From Agrobacterium tumefaciens str. B6 (GTDB taxonomy: Bacteria; Pseudomonadota; Alphaproteobacteria; Rhizobiales; Rhizobiaceae), in NCBI RefSeq assembly GCF_001541315.1, contig NZ_LMVK01000051.1, positions 1 to 64,000 on the forward strand: a DNA stretch of 64,000 bases. Reading direction: 5' to 3'. Positions 1 to 9,535 of this stretch are shown here, piece by piece. The stretch's first letter is position 1, and each line of letters opens with the position of its first letter. The notes beneath the pieces were generated by a model. The model saw only the letters and a list, made by a program, of their open reading frames with translations. It searched no databases and was not told the DNA's origin. Both the position numbers and the translations under genes were made by a program.

Positions 1-22
1 AAAAAAATGGCACGTGGTGCCG
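1..22 (-). terminator. rho-independent terminator, minus strand
   Basis: Read on the minus strand, a GGCAC / GTGCC stem with a three-base loop is followed by A and seven T residues that run off the left edge of the window. This is a good intrinsic terminator for a transcript coming from the right. The only upstream material on that strand is the gene-free stretch at about 30-360. Confidence 0.6.
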
Positions 23-653
23 ACGGACTTATGGGGCTCTGAACGTGCGGATGTCCATCTTGGCCATGGGAGTTACCCATGAGACCGTATACGTTGACGC
101 AGACTGATCAGAACACCGTATAATCCTCTTGCAGACGGGCGGGCCATACGTTTTTTTATGCGCGACTATGATTCCTGCTCGATAAAATTTTCTAGCCCGA
201 AAGTTTTGTGACGATTTGGCAACACTTTTCTGCAAGCGTGTGGTCGCGTTGGAATGTGAGCATATCTGTCCATTTCCCGCCACAAACAGGGTGCTTGGCT
301 TATGTTTAGGGACGCGGGAATGAAAGAACATGCAGGCGTTTGATGTGGTGGTGCGCAAGGCCGGAAAGTGAAAACGGGTTTGGATTCAGGGTTTAAGCAA
401 GTAATACGGGAATTTGGTCCGGCTTTCTTGTTTGGCGCTGACCGGTGGACGGTGAAATGCCGTTATATTGCCGGAAATTATGCCTATATCTGTCTCACTG
501 GAAAATGAGGGCAATTGCCGCAGATGACCACCGGTGGTGCGCTGGAAAGTGCTGCCGGAAAGACGCAGTGTGTTCGAAAAATCGCGACCCGGCGGAGTTC
601 GTATTCCGCAAGTATTGGCTATATGCCGGGAAGAGTGAGAGAAGTTCGCTGAA
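23..653. other. gene-free stretch upstream of exoR; possible minus-strand small RNA
   Basis: I find no convincing protein gene here. A minus-strand open frame of 109 codons ends at 29, but its composition is not protein-like and it has no ribosome site. On the minus strand about 30-190 shows nested inverted repeats: a 6-bp CATGGG/CCCATG hairpin at 65-81 and TATACG/CGTATA arms at about 85-125. It runs straight into the terminator at 1-22, which suggests a structured small RNA. The remaining 360-653 is the exoR leader. It has no long hairpin that I can see, only an SD-like GAGAG before the exoR ATG. Confidence 0.35.
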
Positions 654-1448
654 ATGCTGAAATGTGAAGCCAACGTTTTAAAGCCGCTCCTCATGGGCAT
701 GTTGCTTGCGTCGCTCGCAATGCCTGCTGCGGCTTTTGACATCAATGCGGGCGTGACCAAGGAATCCGGCCCCTTCGACCTGTTCAAGTTCGGCTTCAAA
801 GCCTACAAGAACGGTAACAAGGGTGAAGCCGTCGAGGCCTATCGCTACGCGGCTGAAAAGGGTCATACCGGCTCGCGCTGGGCGCTGGCCAATATGTACG
901 CCTATGGCGACGGCGTCGCCAAGAACGACTTCGAAGCTTTCAAGATCTACAGCGAAATCGCCAATCAGGGCGTCGAGCCGGGTTCGGAAGATACCGGCTT
1001 CTTCGTCAATGCGCTGCTTTCTCTCGCCGATTATTACCGTCACGGCATTCCCGGCAGCCCTGTCAAAATGGACCTTTCGCAGGCCCGACAGCTTTATTTC
1101 CAGGTGGCCTCCACCTTTGGTGTTGCTGAAGCGCAGTTCCGTCTGGCGGAGATGATTCTCGCCGGCGAGGGCGGCCGCGCTGATGTGCAGCAGGCCAAGA
1201 AGTGGCTCAACCAGGCCCGCAAGCACGGCCATGCCGGCGCCATGTCGATCTTCGGCAACCTGATCTTCCAGGAAGGCCAGACGACGCAGGGGCTGGCCTT
1301 CATGACGGCCGCGCTCGACAAATGCACGGCGGCGGACTGCACCTGGATACAGAACCTGCAGGAGCAGGCTTTTTCGCTCGCCGGCGAGAATGATCGCCGC
1401 GCGGCAATCGCCATGGCGCAGAACATGCAGTTCAACGATCCGGATTGA
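654..1448 (+). CDS. exoR: ExoR, periplasmic Sel1-repeat regulator of ChvG/ChvI
   Basis: This 264-residue protein starts with a clear Sec signal peptide. The hydrophobic core is at about 9-24 and there is an Ala-Ala-Ala cleavage site before Phe28. It then carries Sel1-type helical repeats from about residue 45 to 215, including motifs such as ALANMYAYGDGV, AEAQFRLAEMILAGEG and AGAMSIFGNLIF. It matches rhizobial ExoR, which in established work binds and restrains the sensor kinase ChvG/ExoS in the periplasm and is degraded in acid, releasing ChvI control of exopolysaccharide, motility and virulence genes. The start at 654 is preceded by GAGAG at 8-12 bases. The gene faces xthA and stands alone. 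Two internal Cys residues occur near the C-terminus. Identification is confident. Confidence 0.95.
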   Translation: MLKCEANVLKPLLMGMLLASLAMPAAAFDINAGVTKESGPFDLFKFGFKAYKNGNKGEAVEAYRYAAEKGHTGSRWALANMYAYGDGVAKNDFEAFKIYSEIANQGVEPGSEDTGFFVNALLSLADYYRHGIPGSPVKMDLSQARQLYFQVASTFGVAEAQFRLAEMILAGEGGRADVQQAKKWLNQARKHGHAGAMSIFGNLIFQEGQTTQGLAFMTAALDKCTAADCTWIQNLQEQAFSLAGENDRRAAIAMAQNMQFNDPD

Positions 1449-1493
1449 GAATGGCGATCAGGGCGGCTTCTTCCGCCTGAAGAGGGCCGGTCG

Positions 1494-2291
1494 TCAGCCG
1501 GCAGGACTGAACGCAAAATAACCGCAGACCGGCACATGGTCGGACGGTTTTTCCCAGGCCCGCACGTGTTTTTCGATGTTGACGGATTGCAGCCTGTCGG
1601 CAGCTTCGGCCGATAACATCAGATGATCGATGCGGATGCCGTTGTTTTTCGGCCATGCGCCGGCCTGATAATCCCAGAAGGAATAAAGTCCTGCTTCATC
1701 CGTCGTCGCCCGCGCGGCATCGGTGAAGCCCAGATTCTCCAGCTTGCGGAAGGCTGCGCGGGTCTTTGGCAGGAACAATGCGTCGCCTTCCCACACGCGT
1801 GGGTCGTGGCAATCGAAGGGCTCGGGAATGACGTTGTAGTCGCCGGCCAGAATGAGAGGTTCCTCGAGCGCGAGGCGATCTTCGGCAAAACGCCGCAGCC
1901 GCTCCATCCAGGCAAGCTTGTAGGGATATTTGACCGGATCGTCAGGCGGATTGCCGTTCGGCAGGTAAAGCGAGCAGACGCGGATCGCGCCGCCTTCCAC
2001 GGAAAACACGCCTTCGATGAAACGCGCCTGTTCATCGGCATCGTCACCCGGCAGGCCGCGATTGACCTCGTCGGGCTTTACCTTCGAGAGCAGCGCGACG
2101 CCATTGAAGCCCTTCTGGCCGTGAGTCTCGACGTGATAGCCGAGCGCTTCCAACTCCAGCCGGGGAAAACCCTCATCGACCGATTTGATTTCCTGAAGGC
2201 AGACGATGTCAGGCGATGAATCCTTCAGCCACTGGCAGAGGTTTTCGATACGCGCCTTGACGCCATTGATGTTCCAGGTGGCAATCTTCAT
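1494..2291 (-). CDS. xthA: exodeoxyribonuclease III
   Basis: The 265-residue product is an exonuclease III / AP endonuclease of the endonuclease-exonuclease-phosphatase superfamily, acting in base-excision repair on abasic sites and 3'-blocked ends. The family motifs are all present: WNINGVKAR at the N-terminus (Asn7), LQEIK with metal-binding Glu34, SLYLPNG, GDYNVIPEPFD, RIDHLMLS and the C-terminal SDHVPV with the catalytic Asp-His pair. Length is typical for the family. The ATG at 2291 is the family start. It converges with exoR, and the stops are 45 bases apart with no obvious shared terminator. Its promoter must lie close to repeat element A1. Confidence 0.95.
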   Translation of the reverse strand: MKIATWNINGVKARIENLCQWLKDSSPDIVCLQEIKSVDEGFPRLELEALGYHVETHGQKGFNGVALLSKVKPDEVNRGLPGDDADEQARFIEGVFSVEGGAIRVCSLYLPNGNPPDDPVKYPYKLAWMERLRRFAEDRLALEEPLILAGDYNVIPEPFDCHDPRVWEGDALFLPKTRAAFRKLENLGFTDAARATTDEAGLYSFWDYQAGAWPKNNGIRIDHLMLSAEAADRLQSVNIEKHVRAWEKPSDHVPVCGYFAFSPAG

Positions 2292-2413
2292 CGGAGTTTC
2301 CCTTTTGTGAGGGTACTTTTACCCGATGCAAAACCGATTGCCACCGTTTTTGGAAATTGGTGGTGCGGATGTGGTGGAAAGACGCCGGGCGGGCGGGATC
2401 GTTGCGTTTCTCC

Positions 2414-2536
2414 TCCCTCATTGCTGTGCTTGTCACAGGAATCCAGCCAGCCCAAGTCCTTGGGCTGAAAGGAGTCCTTCCCGCCGCGCAGACGCGCGTC
2501 GACTGGATTCCTGTGACAGGCACAGGAATGAGGGGA
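2414..2536. repeat. dispersed palindromic repeat A1 (RIME-like)
   Basis: Outer arms reading TGTGCTTGTCACAGGAATCC and its inverse copy flank a core. The core holds two small palindromes, CAGCCCAAGTCCTTGGGCTG and a GCAGACGCGCGTCGAC segment. The same core recurs at 15.5, 19.2, 27.1, 34.5, 37.3 and 51.3 kb. It resembles the rhizobial intergenic mosaic elements (RIME) in size, palindromy and location. It fills most of the gap between xthA and erpA. Confidence 0.85.
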
Positions 2537-2601
2537 GGAGAGAGGCGAGTTACTTCAAAGCTTGGTGGCTGGCATGCGGATTGCGCGCCGGTATTTCCAA
2601 C

Positions 2602-2934
2602 TCAAATCGAGAAGCTTGTGCCACAGCCGCAGCTTGCCACGGCATTGGGGTTCTTGATCTGGAAGGATTGGCCGAGCAGATTATCCACAAAGTCGATTTC
2701 GGAGCCGGCCATATAGACAACCGACAGGCTGTCGATCAGCACCTTGGCGTCGCCGCGCGCAATCACGATGTCGTCATCGGCTTTGTCTTCGGCCAGATCG
2801 AACTTGTAGGAGAAGCCCGAGCAGCCGCCGCCTTCCACCGAAACGCGCAGCGCCTGTTTGCCGGCGTCGGCCGCGACGATCTGGGCGATTCGCTTCGCCG
2901 CTGCTTCCGAAAGGGTAATGTCGCTGTTTTCCAT
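2602..2934 (-). CDS. erpA: iron-sulfur cluster insertion protein ErpA/HesB family
   Basis: This is an A-type Fe-S carrier of 110 residues. It has the three conserved cysteines of the family: Cys38 in GGGCSGFSY and Cys102/Cys104 in the C-terminal CGCG. Such proteins accept an Fe-S cluster from the Suf/Isc scaffold and hand it to apo-enzymes in the cytoplasm. It lies alone, divergent from dgt across about 215 bases that must hold both promoters. The assignment to ErpA rather than IscA/SufA is by overall similarity only. Confidence 0.9.
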   Translation of the reverse strand: MENSDITLSEAAAKRIAQIVAADAGKQALRVSVEGGGCSGFSYKFDLAEDKADDDIVIARGDAKVLIDSLSVVYMAGSEIDFVDNLLGQSFQIKNPNAVASCGCGTSFSI

Positions 2935-3148
2935 GTCGTTTCTCCTGCCGGGGTCAAGAACCGGAGAGCAATAATCTCGTTGTCACCATTATAAACCGGT
3001 CAAATTACCGGTCTATAGCCTCTGTGAAGGCGGTCAGCGCGGCGATGATGCTTTGCGCTGACCTCTGCGATAGGTATGAAGGGTGAATGAAAAGGTCAAT
3101 GGCCGAGACCAAAGGAAGTGCCGGCCAGAGAAGACAACAGGTGGATGC

Positions 3149-4366
3149 ATGATCATAGACCAGCGCGCATTGGGTTTCGGAAGTGGCGAGAGGGCGGTTT
3201 TCGCCTCTGATCCATGGACCACGCGCGGACGTCTTTTTCCGGAAGAGGGAAGCCTGACGCGTTCCGAATTCCAGCGCGACCGTGACCGCATCGTCCACAC
3301 GACAGCTTTTCGCCGCCTGAAGCACAAGACGCAGGTCTTCATCAGCCCTGACGGCGACCATTATCGCACGCGTCTCACCCACACCATCGAAGTCGCGCAG
3401 ATTGCGCGAGCGCTTGCCCGCGCGCTGAAGCTGGACGAGGATCTGGCTGAGGGCGTGGCGCTGGTGCATGATTTCGGCCACACGCCTTTCGGTCATACCG
3501 GCGAAGACGCGCTGGATGCCGTGCTGTTGCCCTATGGCGGTTTCGACCACAATGCGCAATCGCTGCGCATCGTCACCAAGCTGGAACGCCGTTATGCCGA
3601 ATATGACGGTATCAACCTCACATGGGAGACGCTCGAAGGGCTCGTCAAGCACAATGGCCCGCTGGTCAATGCCAAGGGCGAGGGGATCAAGGGACCGGTT
3701 CCGCTGCCCATCCTCGAATATTGCGAGCTGCAGGATCTGGAAATCGGCAGCTATGCGAGCCTCGAGGCGCAGGTCGCGGCGATTGCCGATGACATCGCCT
3801 ATAATACCCACGACATCGATGACGGCCTGCGCGCCGGTTATCTCACCTTCGAGATGCTGGAGGAGGTGCCTTTCCTCAGTGGACTGATGGCGCAGGTGCG
3901 GGCGAAATATCCCGTACTCGACAAGGAGCGTTTCGCCAATGAGATCATGCGCCGGCAGATCACCCATATGGTCGAGGATGTGATCGGTGTGGCGCAGCAG
4001 AATCTTGCCCGCCTGAAACCGCGAAGCGCCGCCGATATCCGCGCCGCCGATTTCACCGTTGCGACCTTCTCGCCTGAGATGGCCGAGACCGACCGGCAGA
4101 TCAAGAAGCTGCTGTTTGGCCATATCTACCGGCATCCGGAAATCATGCGCATCCGCGCCGGCGCGACACAGATCGTTACCGATCTTTTCCACCGTTATAT
4201 GGAAACGCCGGCGGAAATGCAGAGCCACTACTGGGTGGACAGCATTTCCGGCATGAGCGTGGCCGCAAAAGCCCGGCATGTGGGCGACTATCTGGCCGGG
4301 ATGACCGACAGTTATGCACTGCGCGCCCACCAGCGTCTGTTTGACCACACCCCCGATTTGAGATAG
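3149..4366 (+). CDS. dgt: deoxyguanosinetriphosphate triphosphohydrolase-like protein
   Basis: The protein (405 residues from this start) is a dNTP triphosphohydrolase of the HD superfamily, cleaving dNTPs to nucleoside and triphosphate. The HD metal site is visible: His in [10 protein letters not shown] near residue 76, His-Asp in [14 protein letters not shown] near 106-107, and an Asp in [14 protein letters not shown]. The open frame reaches back to 3083, but MIIDQRALG at 3149 has a good AGGTGG ribosome site eight bases before it and is the usual family start. argS follows 76 bases downstream on the same strand, so the two may be co-transcribed. Confidence 0.92.
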   Translation: MIIDQRALGFGSGERAVFASDPWTTRGRLFPEEGSLTRSEFQRDRDRIVHTTAFRRLKHKTQVFISPDGDHYRTRLTHTIEVAQIARALARALKLDEDLAEGVALVHDFGHTPFGHTGEDALDAVLLPYGGFDHNAQSLRIVTKLERRYAEYDGINLTWETLEGLVKHNGPLVNAKGEGIKGPVPLPILEYCELQDLEIGSYASLEAQVAAIADDIAYNTHDIDDGLRAGYLTFEMLEEVPFLSGLMAQVRAKYPVLDKERFANEIMRRQITHMVEDVIGVAQQNLARLKPRSAADIRAADFTVATFSPEMAETDRQIKKLLFGHIYRHPEIMRIRAGATQIVTDLFHRYMETPAEMQSHYWVDSISGMSVAAKARHVGDYLAGMTDSYALRAHQRLFDHTPDLR

Positions 4367-4442
4367 GGCAGCGGGCAATCGCGGAGCCGACCCGGTTATG
4401 ATGGCCGGACATAAACAGAAGCCCTTCGCGCAGGTTGGAACG

Positions 4443-6200
4443 ATGAACATTTTTGCTGATTTCGATACCAGGATCAAAAACGCGCTCGAGACCCTCGATC
4501 TCGTGAAAGAGAACCGCGAAAAGGTCGATTTCAGTCGAGTTACGGTCGAATCCCCGCGTGATCTGAGCCACGGCGATGTAGCAACCAATGCCGCCATGGT
4601 GCTGGCGAAGCCGCTCGGCACCAATCCGCGCGCGCTTGCCGAACTCATCGTGCCCGCACTTCAGGCGGATGGCGATGTCGACAGCGTCAATGTCGCCGGT
4701 CCGGGCTTCATCAATCTCAAGGTTTCGGTCGGTTACTGGCAGCGTCTTCTGGCCGATATGATCAGTCAGGGCATCGATTTCGGCCGCTCCACCGTCGGTG
4801 CTGGCCAGAAGATCAACGTCGAATATGTCTCCGCCAACCCGACCGGCCCGATGCATGTCGGCCATTGCCGTGGCGCCGTTGTCGGCGACACGCTGGCGAA
4901 CCTGCTCGCTTTTGCGGGTTACGGCGTTACCAAGGAATATTACATCAACGATGCCGGCTCGCAGATCGATGTGCTGGCCCGTTCGGTGTTCCTGCGTTAC
5001 CGCGAGGCGCTTGGTGAAGATATCGGCACCATTCCGTCCGGTCTCTACCCCGGTGACTATCTCGTTCCCGTTGGCCAGGCGCTGGCGGATGAATATGGCA
5101 TCAAGCTGCGCGCCATGCCCGAGGAAAAATGGCTGCCGATCGTAAAGGACAAGGCGATCGACGCGATGATGGTGATGATCCGCGAGGATCTGGCCCTGCT
5201 CAACGTCAGGCACGATGTGTTCTTCTCGGAGCGCACGCTGCATGAGGGCAATGGCGGTCCGATCCTCTCGGCCATCAACGACCTCACCTTCAAGGGCCAT
5301 GTCTACAAGGGCACCCTGCCGCCGCCGAAGGGCGAATTGCCTGAGGACTGGGAAGACCGCGAACAGACGCTGTTCCGCTCCACGGAAGTGGGCGACGATA
5401 TGGACCGCGCGCTGATGAAGTCGGACGGTTCCTACACCTATTTTGCCGCCGACGTTGCCTATTTCAAGAACAAGTTCGATCGCGGTTTCTCCGAGATGAT
5501 CTATGTGCTCGGCGCTGACCATGGCGGTTACGTCAAGCGTCTTGAAGCCGTTGCGCGCGCCGTCTCCGAGGGCAAGTCGAAGCTGACGGTTCTTCTGTGC
5601 CAGCTCGTCAAGCTGTTCCGTGACGGCGAGCCGGTGAAGATGTCGAAACGCTCCGGCGACTTCGTCACTCTGCGCGATGTTGTCGATGAAGTGGGTCGCG
5701 ATCCCGTGCGATTCATGATGCTTTATCGGAAGAATTCCGAGCCGCTGGACTTCGATTTCGCTAAAGTGACCGAACAATCGAAGGATAATCCGGTTTTTTA
5801 CGTGCAATATGCGCACGCCCGCTCCATGTCGATCTTCCGGCAGGCGCAGGAAGCGTTTCCGGGGCTTGCTCCCTCTGCGGAAGAGATGGCGGCATCTGTT
5901 GCTTTGATCAGTGATATCAATGAGTTGCAGTTGGTTGCAAAGCTCGCCGAATATCCGCGCCTGATCGAATCGGCGGCCCTTTCGCATGAGCCGCACCGGC
6001 TTGCTTTTTACCTCTATGATCTCGCCAGTTCCTTCCATGGACACTGGAACAAGGGTAAAGACCAGTCGGAATTACGTTTTATTAACGATAAAAACCGAGA
6101 ATTGAGCATTGCCAGACTTGGGCTGGTGAATGCTGTCGCAAATGTTTTGAGGTCCGGCCTTACGCTTTTAGGAGCGGACGCACCTGCTGAAATGCGATAA
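4443..6200 (+). CDS. argS: arginyl-tRNA synthetase
   Basis: A class I synthetase of 585 residues that charges tRNA-Arg with arginine. It contains the HIGH-type signature HVGH at about 138-141 (in [17 protein letters not shown]) and the KMSKRSG loop at about 399-405. The N-terminal additional domain and the C-terminal anticodon-binding DALR domain, ending [10 protein letters not shown], are both present. The frame extends 15 codons upstream, but MNIFADF at 4443 matches the family N-terminus. It sits between dgt and the SPOR-protein gene, 66 bases before the latter. Confidence 0.97.
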   Translation: MNIFADFDTRIKNALETLDLVKENREKVDFSRVTVESPRDLSHGDVATNAAMVLAKPLGTNPRALAELIVPALQADGDVDSVNVAGPGFINLKVSVGYWQRLLADMISQGIDFGRSTVGAGQKINVEYVSANPTGPMHVGHCRGAVVGDTLANLLAFAGYGVTKEYYINDAGSQIDVLARSVFLRYREALGEDIGTIPSGLYPGDYLVPVGQALADEYGIKLRAMPEEKWLPIVKDKAIDAMMVMIREDLALLNVRHDVFFSERTLHEGNGGPILSAINDLTFKGHVYKGTLPPPKGELPEDWEDREQTLFRSTEVGDDMDRALMKSDGSYTYFAADVAYFKNKFDRGFSEMIYVLGADHGGYVKRLEAVARAVSEGKSKLTVLLCQLVKLFRDGEPVKMSKRSGDFVTLRDVVDEVGRDPVRFMMLYRKNSEPLDFDFAKVTEQSKDNPVFYVQYAHARSMSIFRQAQEAFPGLAPSAEEMAASVALISDINELQLVAKLAEYPRLIESAALSHEPHRLAFYLYDLASSFHGHWNKGKDQSELRFINDKNRELSIARLGLVNAVANVLRSGLTLLGADAPAEMR

Positions 6201-6266
6201 CATATCACCATTATTTGCTCACAATACGCTGGCAAGAGCTGCAATGCGTAGATGGTGGAACACGTA

Positions 6267-9200
6267 ATGGTCGAAAAAAATGTCGCGTATAACCGGGACA
6301 CCCGGTCCGAAGGCTTCGCTGACAACGATCCTCTGGCAGAGCTGGCACGTATCGTCGGCTTCGAAGATCGTCCTTCGCATGCGGGTTCCGAAGCTGCGCC
6401 ACGCGCTGCCTCACCGGCAACCCGCCGCGAACCCGAATTCAACCTCGAGGACGAACTGCTTCGGGAGTTCGAGGTTTACGATGCGCCGCACGCCGATCCG
6501 GTCGTTCTTGATCCGGCAAACGATGTTCGTGCGGGCATCCACCCCAACGATTTCATGCAGCGTGTCGAATCCGTTTTCGCCCGCCGTGAGCCGGAGCTTG
6601 CGCCGGTGGCTGAACCAGCGCCCGTGGCCGCATCTGCGCCAGAGGTGAGGGAAGAGCCGCTTCCGGAAATCGATCAGGCCTATATTCACAACTACGTCGA
6701 AACGACCACCCAGGATATTCGCGCGGATTTCCGTGATGATGCCGGCGCCGTGGCCGAAGTTTTCGATGTGCATTCGCGCCAGTCGCGTCCCGCCGAGCCG
6801 ATGGTTTATCAGCCGGCCGCCCAGCAGGTGGCATGGGAAGAGCCGCAGGCCGCTGAGCCCGTGCAACCCGAATGGCACGCCATGCCGGAGCTCCCGGCCG
6901 ATGTTTCGAGCAATGTTCAGACCTATGCGCCGGAGCCGCAGGCTTTCGATCTCGCCGATGAGGTGGAAATAGCTGTCGCCGAGGAAGCGCCCGCACCGAT
7001 TTCCGTGCGTCCGCCGTCGCATGGCGGCCGGTCTTCGCTGGAATTCTCCAGCCTGCGGCTGCCGCTTGCCAATTTCGGCGCGCGCCGGGATGTTTCGGCT
7101 GTCGATCCGAAGCGGGTTGAGCCGCGTTCCGAGCAGCAGCCTGCTGCAGCCCGTATCGAGCCGCAGGTTGAAGTCGCTCCCGCACCTGCCTTCGTTCAGG
7201 CGGAAGACACCGCTCCGTCCTTTGCACCGCCGGTTGCCGAGACCTTCACGCCTGCCGCAGAGCCTCTGGCGTTTGAGGTTGCCGAGAAGCCGGCATCGAA
7301 ACATCTCTCGCCGATGGACGCGCTGATTTACGACGTCGCGAAATATTCCATTCCCGGTCGCGGTGAAACACCGCTCGTGCAGGACGTTCCCGCTGCGCAG
7401 GCTGCGGAAGTGGAGCCGCCCGTGGTCGCCGCCGCGCCGGTGAAGGCAGCGCCGATTGTCGCTGCTGCGCCCGCAGCCCCCGTCGAAGAGCTGGATTTCA
7501 CGGATTTCGCCGGCTTCAACGATGATGATTTCGAGCTCGCGCTCGACGATCTCGATCTTGATCTGGATTTGTCTGAAATCGCCGAGGCGGAAGTTGCACC
7601 TGCGCCCGCGCCGCAACCCGTTCGCCAGCAGCCGGTTGCTCCGGTTGCCGTTGCTGACGTCGCGCCGCAGCCCGTGAGAGAACAGCCCGCGCCGCAGCCG
7701 CGCCCGGCTCCCGTTGCCGTTGCCGCACCGGTCGCTGCTGCTGCTGTTCAGCCGCGTCCCGCTGCTGCAGCACCGCAGCCGGCCGCACCGCAGACGCTGG
7801 AAAGCCTGCCTTTCGATCCTTCGCAGATCGGCGAGACGGAAGAACATCCGGAAACCATCGTCGAAATGGATGTGCCGGAACTGCCGGTCGGGGTTTTTGA
7901 ACCCAAGCCGGCCGCGCGCCGTCACGAGGAAGATCTCGATATCGATACCGAGCTTGCGACGCTGTTTGCGCCTGCTGTCGCCGGTGGTCTCGACCGTCAC
8001 AAACATGCGGAAAATCGCGGCGCCGCCCAGGCGCGTCCTGTTCAGGCTCCGGAAGAGGCCGATGAATTCGAACGGGCGCTGGAAGAGGATTTCCGTCGTT
8101 CCATGCAGGAGGCTGCGGCTTCCCGTGGCAACGCGTCCCGCGACGCCGAGAATACCTATGTGGAGCATCCGGCGGCTTATCGTGACGAGGATGAACGCGG
8201 CGGTCGCCGCTGGATCATGCCGGTTGCAGCCGCAATCGGTCTGGTGCTGATCGGTGGCGGCGTTTACGCGCTGGTTTCCGGCGGTTCGTCCAGCACGGGC
8301 TCCAATGGCGCACCTGTCATCATCTCCGCCGACAATGACCCGATGAAGGTCGTGCCGGAAAATCCGGGCGGTCGCGTCGTGCCAAATCAGGACAAGGCGG
8401 TTTATGACCGCGTGGCTGGCGGCAGCGCTGCCGATCCGAAGCAGCCGGCGCTGATTTCCAGCAACGAGCAGCCGGTGGATGTGGTTCAGCGCACGCTGAT
8501 CCCCGAACAATTGCCGCTCGAAGGCGAAAACGACGCGGATATGGAAGCCGCCGGCACGCCGGTTGGCGAGACCGAGGATCCGCGTCTGCTTTCGCCGGAA
8601 GAAAAGGCCGCACAGAACGAAGGTTCGGCTGCAACCGGCGTTTCGCCGCGCAAGGTCCGCACCATGATCGTCAAGCCTGATGGCACGCTGGTTGCCCAGG
8701 AGGTCGAGGTACCTGCAGCCCAGCCGCCGAAGGCCGACAAGGTCGAGGAGCTTGCAGCGCCGCAGACCGCGAAGCCCGGTGAGGGCGCTCCCGCCGTCAT
8801 CGCCGCATCGCGGGTTCCGGTCGCGCCGGAGCAGGCTCAGCCGCAGGCCAACACACCTGCCGCCGCCGCCAAGCCGGCAGCGCAGTCGGCAGCACCGCTT
8901 CCAGCGGCACGTCCGTCCTCGCAGCCTGCCAATGTAGTGGCAACGGTGACCAACCAGGGCAACGTGCGCCCCGCGACCGCTCCGGCACAGCCGCAGGCCG
9001 CGCAGCAGCAGACGGCAGCCGCGACCCCGGCAGCGACCAGCACGCCTTCTGCCGGTGGCTACTACATCCAGATCGCCTCGCTGCCGAGCCAGGCGGAAGC
9101 CCAGAAGTCCTACCAGAACATGTCGGCCAAGTTCGGCTCGGTCATCGGTGGACGTGGCGTCGACATCAAGGCCGCCGAAATCGCCGGCAAGGGCACGTTC

Positions 9201-9296
9201 TACCGCGTCCGCATCCCGGCGGGTGACAAGAACGAAGCCGTGGCGCTGTGCGAAAAGTTCCGCTCAGCCGGCGGCAGCTGCCTGGTAGCGCGCTGA
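6267..9296 (+). CDS. large SPOR-domain inner-membrane/periplasmic protein
   Basis: This long protein (1009 residues from this start) has three parts. A cytoplasmic region of about 640 residues is of low complexity, rich in Pro, Ala, Glu and Gln. One membrane segment follows (WIMPVAAAIGLVLIGGGVYA, about residue 647-667). The periplasmic tail is Pro/Ala-rich and ends in a SPOR domain, about residues 931-1009 (from YYIQIASLPSQAEAQ to the end). SPOR domains bind denuded glycan strands at division septa, so a role in septal or polar peptidoglycan is likely. The frame opens at 6252, but ATG 6267 has GGTGGA eight bases upstream. Its position between argS and nagZ is conserved in rhizobia as I recall it. 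Exact function is unknown. Confidence 0.85.
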   Translation: MVEKNVAYNRDTRSEGFADNDPLAELARIVGFEDRPSHAGSEAAPRAASPATRREPEFNLEDELLREFEVYDAPHADPVVLDPANDVRAGIHPNDFMQRVESVFARREPELAPVAEPAPVAASAPEVREEPLPEIDQAYIHNYVETTTQDIRADFRDDAGAVAEVFDVHSRQSRPAEPMVYQPAAQQVAWEEPQAAEPVQPEWHAMPELPADVSSNVQTYAPEPQAFDLADEVEIAVAEEAPAPISVRPPSHGGRSSLEFSSLRLPLANFGARRDVSAVDPKRVEPRSEQQPAAARIEPQVEVAPAPAFVQAEDTAPSFAPPVAETFTPAAEPLAFEVAEKPASKHLSPMDALIYDVAKYSIPGRGETPLVQDVPAAQAAEVEPPVVAAAPVKAAPIVAAAPAAPVEELDFTDFAGFNDDDFELALDDLDLDLDLSEIAEAEVAPAPAPQPVRQQPVAPVAVADVAPQPVREQPAPQPRPAPVAVAAPVAAAAVQPRPAAAAPQPAAPQTLESLPFDPSQIGETEEHPETIVEMDVPELPVGVFEPKPAARRHEEDLDIDTELATLFAPAVAGGLDRHKHAENRGAAQARPVQAPEEADEFERALEEDFRRSMQEAAASRGNASRDAENTYVEHPAAYRDEDERGGRRWIMPVAAAIGLVLIGGGVYALVSGGSSSTGSNGAPVIISADNDPMKVVPENPGGRVVPNQDKAVYDRVAGGSAADPKQPALISSNEQPVDVVQRTLIPEQLPLEGENDADMEAAGTPVGETEDPRLLSPEEKAAQNEGSAATGVSPRKVRTMIVKPDGTLVAQEVEVPAAQPPKADKVEELAAPQTAKPGEGAPAVIAASRVPVAPEQAQPQANTPAAAAKPAAQSAAPLPAARPSSQPANVVATVTNQGNVRPATAPAQPQAAQQQTAAATPAATSTPSAGGYYIQIASLPSQAEAQKSYQNMSAKFGSVIGGRGVDIKAAEIAGKGTFYRVRIPAGDKNEAVALCEKFRSAGGSCLVAR

Positions 9297-9323
9297 TAGA
9301 GGCTGATCCGGCGTAGAAAGATT

Positions 9324-9348
9324 GGGGCTGCCGCATGAGGCAGCCCTT
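9324..9348 (+). terminator. possible terminator after the SPOR-protein gene
   Basis: GGGCTGCC and GGCAGCCC form an 8-bp stem with a six-base loop, 28 bases after the stop codon. The following TTAGAG is a poor T-tract, so the terminator call is weak. Confidence 0.4.
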
Positions 9349-9377
9349 AGAGTATTTGGACCTTCCATCACACTCTG

Positions 9378-9451
9378 CATCATCCTCGGGCTTGTCCCGA
9401 GGAACCACAACCCGGAGCGATGAATCCTCGGATCAAGCCCGAGGATGACGG
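9378..9451. repeat. dispersed palindromic repeat B1
   Basis: This is an imperfect palindrome of about 74 bases with arms CATCCTCGGGCTTGTCCCGA and ATCAAGCCCGAGGATGACG. Each arm is itself a small hairpin. Copies are at 56.46 and 63.34 kb. Confidence 0.8.
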
Positions 9452-9535
9452 CGGAGAGGTTATCGGACGATTTTCGCAGTCCCGATGGCGCAGTCTCCTT
9501 ACCCTTACCCCTATCTTCCCTGAGAGCGTGACATC

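Noticed and set aside
29-358. Protein gene of 109 codons on the minus strand ending next to the terminator
   Set aside because: There is no ribosome site before the start and the composition is not protein-like. A small RNA explains the terminator better.
386-799. Minus-strand frame overlapping the start of exoR
   Set aside because: It covers the exoR signal-peptide region in antisense and has no recognisable product or start signal.
2414-2536. Insertion sequence or MITE with a transposase
   Set aside because: There is no transposase frame anywhere in the window and no target-site duplication that I can identify around the repeats.
6411-8510. A 699-codon open frame antisense to the SPOR-protein gene
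   Set aside because: It mirrors the third-codon-position GC bias of the real gene, has Arg/Gly/Asn-rich composition with no domain, and lacks a ribosome site. The same applies to the antisense frames at 3005-4648, 4176-6044, 9380-10846 and 24532-26385.
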